A stretch of DNA of 64,000 nucleotides from Sarcocystis neurona (taxonomy: Eukaryota > Apicomplexa > Conoidasida > Eucoccidiorida > Sarcocystidae): positions 5,912,978 through 5,976,977 of the forward strand of contig KL647288.1 of the NCBI GenBank assembly GCA_000727475.1, given 5' to 3'. Position numbers and translations under genes: made by a program. The stretch's first letter is position 1. Each line of letters opens with the position of its first letter. This document shows positions 26,285 to 39,400 of this stretch, in pieces. Below the pieces are notes generated by a model, which saw only the letters and a list, made by a program, of their open reading frames with translations, searched no databases and had not been told where the DNA came from.

Positions 26285-26323
26285 CATATATATATATATA
26301 TATGTATATATATATGTATATAC
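26285..26323. repeat. (AT)n / TATG microsatellite
   Basis: Imperfect AT run interrupted by TG steps, marking the start of the repeat-rich segment. Confidence 0.85.
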
Positions 26324-26852
26324 TCGCTACTTCACTCTGCAACGGATGGCAATCGCTGCACAGGTCTTCAGTAAGCAGCACAGCGTCTCATCGCTACACA
26401 ATCACGCGCCTTGCGTTCTGCTGTTGATATCTTTTAAGCCCTCTTGCTCTTCCGCCTCCTCTTAATCTTCCGTCTGAATTTCAAATTCTTCGTCACTGCT
26501 CTGCTCTTCCACCCAGTCCTGCAGCACACACCCGCCAACCATTTCGCAGCACATATATACAGTGAAACGTACACAACATCGTGGAGGCTGTCCCACATCA
26601 GTCAAAAAGATTACAGAAGTCAGTTTCATCGCTGCCTCCATGCTAAGATATCAGTCTGAGTACACCACCAGGACAGAGGCTTTCAACGAGGCACACAACG
26701 GAGCTCCTTGTATGTGCCTAGCACGTCTTTTAGACACATACGTATATGTATAAACACAGTTAGAGTGTACCTACGAAAGCACAGCATTGAAATTCCGGTA
26801 CTCATCCACATCTATGTACGCAAAAAGGAATAAGCATGTTTGTGTAGCGACA

Positions 26853-26876
26853 CATATATATATATATATATATATA
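26853..26876. repeat. (AT)12 microsatellite
   Basis: Nearly pure 24-bp AT run in the convergent intergenic region. Confidence 0.9.
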
Positions 26877-27199
26877 CGTGTGTAGTGCGCACGCAACTAC
26901 ACTCTATATCCACACCACGTACACAGAGATGCGCGCAGAAATTCAGTGTGCTACGCTTTGTCACCGCTCTTGCTCGACTCCGTTAAGATTAGGGTAGTAG
27001 GTGACGGCAGGACGCAGACCGTAGACACTCCGGTGACGACCAGGTGCACAGGTGACTCGAACGAATGCCTGAATACGTACGTATGAACACCTACGCATAT
27101 ATATATATATATATGACACTTACGAGGCCCATCGACCGTCAGGCGCGAAAAGCTGTCCGGACCCGCCTGGTGCTACACAAACTTTACGAGTACGTAACT

Positions 27200-30100
27200 T
27201 CACACTGATGCAGACGCACATAAGTGAGCGCACCTCTGCATATATGTATATAGATGTTTAGGCGTAAAGTGACGAGAAAGGATGAAGAACTTTTTTCGCG
27301 CGTTGTGATGCGTCCTTACGCCAAACTTGTCCAGTCTGTCAGACGTCTCGTTCTTCTGGGAAAACTCCTCCTCGCCGCCTGGTGTTTCCTTCGCTGCGTC
27401 AGTCTGTACTACTGCTTCTTCCGTCCGCTGTCGAGTCGTCCGCTGTGGCTGCGCTGTCTCAGGCACACCCGTCAGCGCTGCTGCAATCTTTGCTGCGGCA
27501 GTCTTTGCTGCAGCCTTTCTGGCGGTTGTCAGTATAGCTGCTGCTGTTTCTCGTGCAGCGGCTTCACGTGCTGCCGCAGCTGCGGCAGCTTTGGCTGGTT
27601 CAGCCTGCCGGTAGGCCTCCTTCTTCGAATACAGGCATTTTGGTGCTGCCGCGGTGGCGTCTGCTGTTACTTCGCCAACTCTGTTAGAAGGTATACAGTT
27701 GGCTTTCAAGTCGCTCTTGCCGTCAAAAAAAAACACGTCCAGCTGGCGCCCGTCGAAATATCGCCCTCGGAATAGCTGAACATTCAAAGAATACAAACAC
27801 GAGCAACTATGTTTCGGTCTACATATATACATATATATATAAATATAATATTTATATATATAATATATAATATATATAATATGTATAATATACATGATAT
27901 ATATATATGTATATATATACACATATAGACCTGCAATGGTTGTCGTACAGAATATCTCTGTGCAAATATATTAGTGAATATATAGCCTCTCGAAAGTGTT
28001 CGCACGCTACCACACGTGCAGGAACGGAAGTACGTAAGCAGGCGCGCCTACTGCGCAAAGCGACGCACGTTCATTTGTCGACGTATGCCCATATGAGCGC
28101 CCGTCTCTCCACAGACACCAACCACCCATCCGCACGCATTTGACTGCGTCTTTCTCTCTCCATTTGTCGTGCTTTGTCTGCAATATCACTCGTCTACCGC
28201 GTCGGGGAACACAGCGTTTCAATCAATACTCGCCAGGTGAGAATGCGCTTGGGTTGTTCCCGCTGCCGTCCCGACTGACTGCTTTTTTCGTCGGACGTCC
28301 TGCAACGCTGGTGCTCCTCTCCTGCCAGTGAGGCTTCCTGCGGTGTGCTGTTGCGGGGACTGCAACTGCTGCTGTTGCTGATGCAGGTGGGGCTGCTGCT
28401 GCTGCTACCCTTGGCGTTGTTCGTACTTGCTCTCACCTCAGTAATTCGCTCGGCATCTTCGAAGCTCTTCAGCTTTACGCACGCCAGGCCCTGCACGTGG
28501 CGCTACCAATGCCACACACGCCGCATCCACACGTACGTACACATGTGCTTCAGTGTACCTGTTGATGGACTTCTCGCTCTACATAACGTATATACCCACC
28601 TGCCGCGGCATCCCTCTTCCCTGTCTCACAGCGCAGACCTACACCCGTAGGAATGTGAAAACTTGAACGTATATTCAGCCACACACACCGACACACACAT
28701 ACATACAGATTTCGGTGCCGACGCTGCAACACAGCCACCAGAAAAAACCTGCAGCACTTGCTACACGCTCTTCACTGCTCCTTTTTACGATTCACCCTGT
28801 GTATATATCTGTATGTGCTAGTATGTAGATGAACAGGTACCTGTGGATATACGCATAATACATAAAAAGAAATACCACCTGGCTACATGCGCACTTTTCT
28901 GTGTATATGTATGTTGACCTGAATATGGGCGTGTGTGGTCTTACATGCACGCCTACCAACCAGCACAAGTATACTTTTCATTTTCTTCACCCCACTCCTC
29001 CACGGCACGGCACTGTAGTGGTGCCCTCCCTTCCACTGCCCCACACACATGTGTGTGTCCCTGAGAATATATTGCGGATAGACACACATTCTCCTGACAG
29101 CTGCACGTGATAAATGTGTACTGCGGCGCAAGAAAAGTCTCCCCACAGAATCTGTGTACGCGTGTTTATCTGCTTGGGCAGGATTCGCACAATTATACGT
29201 TAAAGAACTACACTTCCATCACTACAGGCGTTCCCCTCAAACTGACTTACGCATATGTCTGCGCGTCTCACGAAGACACACACATTCCCCTCTCTCTCTC
29301 TTTCTGAATATCAATCCATATGCATACGTATATATATTTGGATACTTATTAGAGATCAATATACACAGGCACACAGAAGGAAAGATACCGGAATGACGGT
29401 GACTTTCTCCGGTCGTGCGAACTGGGCAATTTCGTCGAAGAGTTCTTGCCTCAGCTCGTCGTAAAACGGGTCGCCTTCTTCGTAGAACTGCAGGCCCCGC
29501 ATGTAACGAACAGACACACACACACACACACAGAGACGGGACACGTCAGGATGTCTGCTATCCTGCGCGTGGACAACTACAGAAAAAATCAAAGAGAACA
29601 TTTGAAAAGAACGCGGAACCTCGTCAAGCGGGTCACATCATCTCTCCCACGTCGGCGCACACACCCACACATCCCCACAAACGCGCGCGAAGCACAACAG
29701 CACCATCAGCGCCCGATCACACCCTCCGGCAGTTGTTGCACCTCCCTCTCTCTTTCTGTGGTGTATAGGCATTTTTTCCTTCCCTTCCCGCCTATTTACC
29801 TGGTATACGCTGTAACTCCATCAACGTGCAAGTCCCCAAAACTCCTGTGCCGTTCACTCTACACACGGTAGCAGGTTTCATCTCTCCTACTTCTCTACTC
29901 GCAGCAGAACACACGCGCTGCTGCGGCGGGGATGCGGCGCCGTCAGCGCGGCAGTTTGCTGTTGCGACGGTGCGCCCGACTGTGAGCTCACCCACACGTG
30001 GGACCTATACACACCGACGCACAGGCACCCACCACGCATACCCCATACATACACAAACCTCTTTCCTGCATCTGAAAAAAAAAACCGTCCGTCTCAGCGA

Positions 30101-30378
30101 TGGTGGAGGTTGCGAAGGGTACCTTCTTGTACGCATATACGTCTGTATCCTGTGGTGCACGACTCCAGGATATCCATGCGACAGATTCAGACACAGCGAC
30201 ACTACTACACTACATACACGTATAGACACTGTAGTGCCCTACTCCAGGAATGCACTGCTACACTAGTACACTGCCACAGTACTAGACTATATATACATAC
30301 ATACACAACGTAGTGCCCTACCATGGCACTGCACTGCCCGACTAGTAATACACTGCCCCAGTAGTACACTATATACAC

Positions 30379-30409
<31 letters not shown>

Positions 30410-33400
30410 ATGTAGTACACTGCTATAGTAATCCACTGCTACACTAGTACACTGCCACAGTACTACACTATATACATATATATGTGCACACAATGTACTG
30501 CACTACTCCAGTAATGCACTGCTACCCTAGTAGTACACTGCTCCACTACTCAATTTTACATACATACACACAGCGTAGTGCCCTACTACATCCTTGCAAC
30601 ACTAGCAGTAATACACTGCCACAGGGCTACACTACATACGTCCCGGCAATGCACTGTGACATCACTACGCTCTGCATACATCCATACACAGCGTACTGTC
30701 CTCCTACAGCTTGAGGCGTAGAGCGTTAATGGAGTAGTACCAGACGACGTACACATATGGTGTAGTACCCGGGAAGTGTGCTACTGTTAGTGTCGCAGTG
30801 CGCTGTGACACGCGTCCACCCCTACAGTACTACTACTACTGCTACTACTACTACTACGCTCGCTGTACATTGACAGTGTAGCGAAGGACTACAGGAAGGC
30901 GCGTTGCTACAGGAGGACACTACCACCACATACTCCACTGCTGCGCAACGCACCAACAACACCACGAGCACGCCGACACTATTTGATTAACGCACCCTCT
31001 ACGCCTCAAGCACGTTCGTCCACGCAGATATCGCAGTCAGTCGTGGACCTTGGCCGTGCCTTCGTCCACCTGGTGTCTACCACGACGCAGTTACCCTCTG
31101 GCTCACGTCGCGGCCTCGCTGACGACCTCTGTGTACCGAACACACATCTATCATCTACTGAAGGACACTGGAGCGGCGCCGACTCCTTCCCCCCCTGCGC
31201 CCACACGTATATACATAGATGTACGCAGGTGCATACGGGTATGCACTAACACATGGATACATATAGATACGTATACATCCTTGCCCATATACGTATATGT
31301 AGACAAATATGTACACATAGATTTATACATATACACATATATATATACACACGTACACACATGTATATGCACGTACACACGCATGTGCACCGAGAATCAC
31401 AAAGACGGACAGGTGCACACGTATACGCGTACACACAAGAGAAAGTCAGATGTGATGGAAACGTGTGGTCGTGCGCCGCTTTGATTATTATGGACACGGC
31501 TGCGGTAATGTGTCTGCCTGCCCTTCGACTACTGTCGACTCCAACTGATAGAACATTAGCACAAAGCTCTGGAAGCGCACACAGCTATACGGTGTCACTC
31601 ACACAGCAGTACACGTGTACATCTATATATATTTATATATATTACATACATATACATACACACATATGTGTATAAATATGGAGGAAAAGTGCAGCACATG
31701 GAGCACACCGCTGCTTGTTCTTCCGAGTAGACGGGCTTGATCACAATGATGCGTCTGCCCGTGCCGTCATCCACAGCATCTCCCCAACTCAGCAGCCTGC
31801 AGCACAACACCCACACCCGCAGCAACTGCAGCAGCACCACTCGCAACTGCAGCAGCAGCACGCGCAACTGCAGCAGCAGCAGTCACAAATGTAGCAGCAG
31901 CAGCCGGAACTGCAGCAGCACTCGTGGGTATGGCAGCAGCACCCGCAGCTGCTGCACCAGCAGCGCCGCCTGCAAAAAAGGCAGCAACACTAGCATCACC
32001 TGCGAAAGCAGCAGCAGCATCGCTTGCGAAGGCAGCAGAAGCGAGAACTCGGTCAGCAGCAGCTGCAAGTGTACAAGTGCCACCAGCAGCTGCAGAAGCG
32101 CCAGCACCGGATGCAACCCTACCACCAATCGCGGACGCATCAGCAGGGATGTAAAAAAAAAGAGCTACAAGTGTGGCAAGAAGTTCAGCAGCAACTGCAG
32201 CTGCAGCAGCAACCGAGGCGAGCAGCTCTGGCAGCAAGAGAAGCAGCAACAGCAGTTGCGGCTGCAGCCTCAGTAACGAGCATCAATGCGCCACGAGCAG
32301 CAGCAGTCACTGCGACACGCAGAGAAATTGCAACTGCGGAAAAAGTAGCAGTTGCTGCCGCGCCAGCTGCAAGAGCAGCCAACCAGGGACTGCAGCAGCA
32401 GGGATTGCAGCAGCAACAGCAAACGCAGAACCGTCAGCCGCAGCCACACAGCGGACAAAAAACCAGCGTCAGAGGAATATTTACACTTGCCCCGCACACA
32501 AGCATAGTTTTGCAAAGTCCAACACATACACGTATGCCCGGATGCAGTTCATATATACGTATGAGAGCAGACACGTACACAGCGTAGACACCTACGCCGG
32601 CGTACTGCTGGGATTAACGCTTATACGGGCAGCATAGGCCGACATCAATACAATCCTACGCGGAGATATGCATATATACATACACACAGATATATACATA
32701 CATAAAAGTGCATATATATGTATATATACACATATATATATACATACGGCTGCGTATGGGTGCGTGCGTGCCCTGATGCCCTTGTCGCTTCTTTAGGACT
32801 ACAACACAGAGAAACCCAGCGCTACCTTCACCCCGGGGTAACTGTTCTTACGTCTACGGAATAAGACGTGTATGCAGACGTATATTTACACGTGTACATA
32901 GGTGAATCTCCCCCTCTGGTTACTCTAGGATGTAGAAAAGAATTCCCGCAGCGACGACTGCACATACGCCTTCGTCGTCCGGGGCGTCCATACTAAACAG
33001 CCAGATACTGACGAACGCATCTACGTCAGAAGGTGTATGTCACTCTCCCCACACTTTTTCTGTGGAGGTGCCGACGACTGCGTACCGCTCCTGTTCGTAT
33101 TTGGCTGCAAGATACTTCCGTTTGTCCCGGGCACCCCGAGGGCGCCCGGGTCCCGCTGCAGCCGCACGACCTGCCTGCTGCTGCTCCTCACTCTCTCCCT
33201 GCGCACCCGCCTCCGCCACGCCTGGACTTCTGCTGCCGCTCTTCGCCTCGGGCGTTGGTGCTGAAAACTCTGCCCGTTGCACCTGGGCACCTCAACGCAG
33301 CGACTGCATGCGCACCGACGTGCACGCCTACGCACACACCCGCTGACCCGTCCATCTCCAGGTGAACACGCGTCCTCCAAGCGCCATTCGCGATTTACAC

Positions 33401-36400
33401 ACACCCACTGCACATGTGTGTCTCTCTGACTCGCTATCTCTGTCTATTTACACGCATGTGTACGTACACACATACACATATGCCAATATATAGGTATACA
33501 CACAGAGACATATATATAGACACACATATACTACAGAGACACGTATAGTGTGTGTTTCCACCTCAGGACATCTACAGGCGACGTCACAGCAAAGTCATCC
33601 TCACAGGCACTTACACATGTGTATACGCTGATCTCTATCCACCTTTACGCATACAGACACCTACTCTCTCTCTAGACGTGTATATGTGTACACACACATA
33701 CAGATACATATATATATATACATATATGTACACACACACACATACACGCATATATATTTATGTATACATATGTACGTACATATATTCAACAAATTTTTAG
33801 ACTCTCTCTCTCTAGATGTGTATATGTGTACATACACATACAGATACATATATATATATATATATCTACGTACACACACACACATATACGCATATATATT
33901 TGTGTATATATATGTAGGTACATATATTCAACAAATTTTTAGACGACAGGGGACCCGTGGTCGCTCACAGAGACGCGCCAAGAGGTGGGTGCACGCCCAG
34001 GAGGTGAGCAGCCACTACGAAGAGAGGCGGCGGGGTACACGGAGCGAGGGAGTCACTTCTTGCACGTGCTACGCAGACAAAGACGACCGCAAAAAAGGTA
34101 TCGCAGTAAAAAAAACTCACGTGCTTCACAGACGACCTTCCATCGCAGAAAAGCCGCGCTCGGGATCTGATACGAAGTTGCAAATATCCATCGACGGGGT
34201 GGCCACGATGTTACTTTCTACCTGCGCAGGGAGTCTTTCTACTATGTGAGAACTGCAGCACGCGTGCCGCTGCATGCACGTGCAGCTTAACACAGTCTCC
34301 ACGCGCATGCAGTTCTCTGCGTCGTCCGCATTTCCCTCGTATGGACAACATGCCTGTCTATAAGTCCGCAGCCATGTCCGTGTATGCATAGCTCTACACG
34401 CGCGTGTGCGTACACGTGATAATCCGACGTCTATAAAGACCCGACGTCCGCACACTTCGACGTGCGCGTGTACCTGTTTCCCTCTACGTGCGTCCCATCC
34501 CTCACTCATATACATGTATATGTGTATATATACAGAGAGAGAGGACAAAAGCAAGGGTGGGCGCGTTTTTCTCGAGTTAGACACCGGAACCATTTCCAGG
34601 GAGAACGTGGGTGCTTGGTCGCAAATACGTCTAAATGCGTGTACATACATGGCGAACACCCCTGCATTTTTGTAGCTGTGTGCACGTACGTTGACGCATA
34701 TGCACACACATACCTACGCAACTATACATACTTCTGGTCACTCAGGTCATTCACATGGGACACAGCAGGTGCAACACCACACAGCTTATAAACTACACGC
34801 GCACTCTGTGCAATGCCCAGAAACATATATACACATAATATAAATATATATACACACATGCATAGGTGCACACACATATATATATATACATATGCATAGG
34901 TACATATATACATATATATACGTACCTATGGAAACATTTATATATATAGATATACATGCAGTGAAATATATACATATACATATATACGTAGAGAGAGAGA
35001 TTCCTATGTGTAGAACCATGTGTACACATACATACGCATATAATCATGTATACACATATATATGCATATAAACATGTATACATATATATATATATATATA
35101 TACAAATTCGAACGTGTATACGCATACGAGGAAGAAAAAACACATAGATACATATACATGTTTATATACACACGTGTGAGAAATTACGAACTTATATATA
35201 CGTATGAGGGAGGAGACATACATATACATATATATATATGTATATATATATATGTGCATGTGTTTATGTGTGACTTACATGCATTATGTACTGGGGACCT
35301 TGTTCACGCTGCAGGGGGGTATTGTCGAAATACTTTATAGCAATAGCAACAGAATCTTCATGTACGAAGGACAGCAGCGCATCTCCTTTACATAGGCCTG
35401 TCTGCGGGTCCGTATACAAGCGAATTTTCGGCTTGACTGCGAGCAGCAGACGCAGCAGCAGCAACAGCAGCAATACCACCACCGACAATAGGAAAAGCTC
35501 CTGCGGCAGTCGTAAAACAGGGCTGCAGCCGCAGGAGCACTGGCACCAGGAGGTGCAGCACCAGCGGCAGCATCTGTCGCAGCGCAGGAGGGAGACTGTG
35601 CGAGCAAGCGGGGCAGCCGCAGCAGACGCGCAGCGCAGCAGCAGTCGCACGAGGCGAAGCAGCAGCAGACATCGCAGCAGCCCCCGGCGCCGCCGCAGCA
35701 GAATCGACCGCAGCAGATGCTGCAGTAGTAGCAGTCGAAGAAAAAGTAGCAGCAAGCAAAATAGCAGTGCCAGCAGAAGTCCCAGCAATGCCAACAGCAG
35801 CAGGGGAACAGCAGTGGCAAGAGCAATAACACGCAGATGAGAGTCGCAACACCAGCGGCGGTCGCAGCACAGCAACGGCACCCCACACATCGCAGCGCAG
35901 TGCAGCAGCAAGAACAGCTGGAACGAGCAGCAGCAGAGAATTCGTAAGTTGACGCTGACCTGCGCACTCATCAGCAGTCCTATTGAAAGACGACCAAGGC
36001 GGGTGGGTACACCTCCCATATACGTATCTCTACACATACATACATAGATGTGAGTCTGTACGTATTCACATATATCAGCGTCCAGGTACGCACCCAGACG
36101 CGTACAGACACATGTATATACAGAAAAGAGAAGCAGAAAGACACGCTCTATGGAATGGGATAAGTACGCGCGGATACGTAAAAACAAAGAGGTAAAAGGT
36201 ACAGAAGAGAGGGCCGCTGTCAGACAGTCAGTAAAAGTTCATACGCATATCGAGAGGACTACCCGAGAAACAAACAAAGCAGAGGCACGCAGAGAGCGAG
36301 AGCAGGAGGAAGACGCAGGGATATGCACACATATTCTTCAGGAAAAAGAATTCTCCCGACGAGGACGAGAAACACAGAGAGTCAACCAAGTCACTGCGTA

Positions 36401-39400
36401 AGTTCGTCGCGTTCGGGCAAGCGCATGCAGATCAGCAGAACAGGGACCGCCACACACACACACACACACGTGCATTTTCGTTCCTCACGGCGACGCAGAC
36501 AGACGGACGCACGAGGAAGAAGCAAGAAAAAAAAGACGAAGAAATAGCAGGATGTGTAGATCCAGAGCTTCCATACTGAAGAGAAGGGAGGGGGTGTGTG
36601 CGGGTGGCGTTTCATACAGAAAAGGAAGAGAAACCAGGAAAAGTGCGCTGCGACAGACTTATACCGAGAAAGACGAAGAAAAGGCACGAAAAGTGTACAG
36701 CCACACCGAAAGAAAGACATATATGCAAAGGACCTGGGAAGGGGCAGACGCGCACACCTCCGCACTATCGAGCCGAAGGGCCGAGACAAAGACGCCAAGG
36801 AAACTCAAGCAGACAACGCATGCAGCCGCAACCGTTTAACCGCGTGCAACGAAATATGTCGACCCATTCCCCATGCGCGCGCAGTCCACGACTTTTCGGC
36901 CTGAATTTATGTAGCACGACGTTGAACGCATGCAAGGCAGGATGAAAAAGTCAGGCAGACGAAGTTTGATCCGACGCGTGGAGAGCCACTTGGTCACTGC
37001 GTGAAAGGAGAAGGAAGAAGGGGAGAAAAGGAAAGCGGAAACTTGACATTTTATTCAACTTCTCACTCACGTACAAGAAGCCGACAGCGCTACTAGATCC
37101 CGTCTGAGCCAGCGGCTGCATGCAGACCTCCTGCAGGAGTTCTGAACAAGAAAAAGGGATGCATCGCGACGCTGAAGTAGAGAAAAAGAACTGCCACGCT
37201 CCCGTGCCCCCCAGAAGCCGCGGACACACAGCGAAGGAAACGGACGAAATAGAAGAAATTCATTCACTACAGGCACATGCAGGAGCTGCAAGGAAAACCA
37301 ACGCACGTCGCTGCGACCGTCCTGAAAACACAGCCACACGCAGGAGAGACACATCCGCATGCGAAGAGACACATAGCGCCCCCGAGACACGCGTCCTCAA
37401 GCCGAACTCGCTTACGTGTCTCTCGACCTATTTCCATAACGCCAACCGTTCTTTTGTATATTTTCTTACGTGTCTCTGGGTCGATCTTGAGGACACCCGC
37501 TTTTCTGAACGTCTCGTGCAACTCGGCTGCAGTGCAGTCGGCAGGTAGTCCGGACACATAAATGTTGGGGTTGCGCTTGCTGCTGATCCACAGGCCTGCG
37601 TCTCGTCTCCTTTTCTGTCGTTGTCGATACAAGCGACGCTTCTCTGCATTCTGCTGCTTCCGCTGCTGTTCTTCTGCTGTGAGGCCTCCTCCCTTCCTCT
37701 CTCCTTCCGGTGACAGCTCCTCACCCTCCTCCTTCTCCTCTGCCTTTTCTTGCTGCTGCTGGTGCTCCTGCGTCTCGTCGTCCTGCTGCTGCTGCTGCTG
37801 CGCGCTGGCGACGCCTGTCCATGTCCTCGCAGTAGGCGAAGCACCAGAGGGAGACGGGAAATGAGACGCGGCGGACGACGGCGACGCTGTTGCTGCCGTC
37901 GTTGTCGCGACCTCTGCAGACGATGCTGCTGGTGTTTTTGCTGCGTACTCTTTCTGCCCCTGTGCACGCGGCCCCGGCGCCTGCTCGGTCGCTGCTGCTG
38001 CTGCCGCGAGGAACTCCAGAGCCTCGTATTCCTACAAACCAGTCGAACCCACACTGCAGCGCACTCTCCTACCCAACCGCAGCAGCAGCAGTAGCGCGAG
38101 ATTCGGCAGCACCAGCGCAGACACGAAGTCGCAGCAGTCGCGCACACACGAGGTCCCAGCAGCAGTACAGCGTCGCAGCAGCAGCAACAGCGTAAGGCGG
38201 CAGCAGCAGCGTGAGCCGGCAGCAGCAGCAGCAGCGCAAGGCGGCAGCAGCAGGAGAGAAGCGGTGGCAATGCGGAGTTGGAGCACCAGCGGCGCAGAGA
38301 TGCAGGAGCAGCGCTGGCGCAGCGTGGCGGCAGCAGAGATTCCGCCGTCTGTTGCACTGTGTCACCAGCAGCAGCCAGCCGCCCGCAGTTCTCCGGCAGA
38401 AGAGTCGCAGCAGCCGTGAGACACGCTGGTTCGCGCTACCCTCAAAGAAGCGCGCCAGGCCTGCAGCGGCATGGCCGCAACCGCCCACAGCAGCACCTCT
38501 TGAGCGTCTCAGCGGGACAGAGGCTGGGCTCCCCAGCAGCAGCGCCCGTGGCAGGACCGGTCCGCAGCAGCCGCCGCAGTGACCGCCCGTCACAGCATCA
38601 GCAGCACCAGACACGATTGCCAGCAACAGCAGCAGCAGAAGCAGCAAGCGCGACGTTTGGCACAGCACTGCAGCAGCATCTGAACGGCGGCACGGGTCAC
38701 CAAAGGAACAGCAGCAGCAGCAGCGACCGCCACACCAGATAAACTCTACCAAATTTAAGAGTTTTGCCAGCGGCTCCTCTACGCCTGCAGAGACAGCAGT
38801 CGCCGGACGCAACACAAGAAGCAGCCACGGCACCCGAATCGCAGCAGCAGTAGAAGTAACACCACAAGCACCAGCTGGTACAGCTGTGGCAGTACCGGCA
38901 GTGTTGTCAGGTGCGGTAATCACAGCAACAGCAGCGGCAGCACTGGCAGGGACAGAAGTAAACTCGTAGCAGCAAAAGGCCTCGCTGCAGCAGCGTCGGG
39001 CGAGCCAGCAGCAGCAGGAGCGCCGCAGCAACACAGAAGCGCCAGCAGCAGCAGCAGCGGCGACAGCAGCAGCGGCACCAGCGGCAGCAGCAGCAGCGGC
39101 AGCACTGCTAACAGCAGTGGAGGACGGGCTGTAGAGAGACACACATCTGCCGTCTTCCAGTCGTTGTCAACTTCATCGTAAACCATCGCAACTCCTTCAG
39201 GCGTGACATATTTGAACTCAGGCCGGACTGCAGCCAGCGGCTTCCTCTGCTGCTGCTGCTGTTGCTCCGTCTGCTGCCGCTGCTTGTGCTGCACATGCTG
39301 CGGGTATCCAAGCTCCTGTCGCTGCTGCGCTTGTCCCAGCAGCGCCGGAGGCACCGCGACATCCTCTTCGTCTTCTTCTTCTTGAGCAGCAGACTGCAGC

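Larger units (their letters stand above)
24404..27199. other. Convergent intergenic region at the repeat-poor/repeat-rich boundary
   Basis: This region lies between the 3' ends of the 21537 gene (plus) and the Tat-SF1-like gene (minus). No exon was recognised. It contains a 48-bp tandem duplication at 25763-25858 and the first of the dense (AT)n microsatellites at 26285-26323, 26853-26876 and 27097-27114. Confidence 0.5.

Noticed and set aside
35264..36187. A 307-codon minus-strand open frame
   Set aside because: Only its end (35279-35436) is exon 3 of the Tat-SF1-like gene; the Leu-rich remainder is CTG-repeat intron.
38069..39142. A 357-codon minus-strand open frame
   Set aside because: It lies inside Tat-SF1-like intron 1; the phase-0 join of 39145 to 38031 excludes it.
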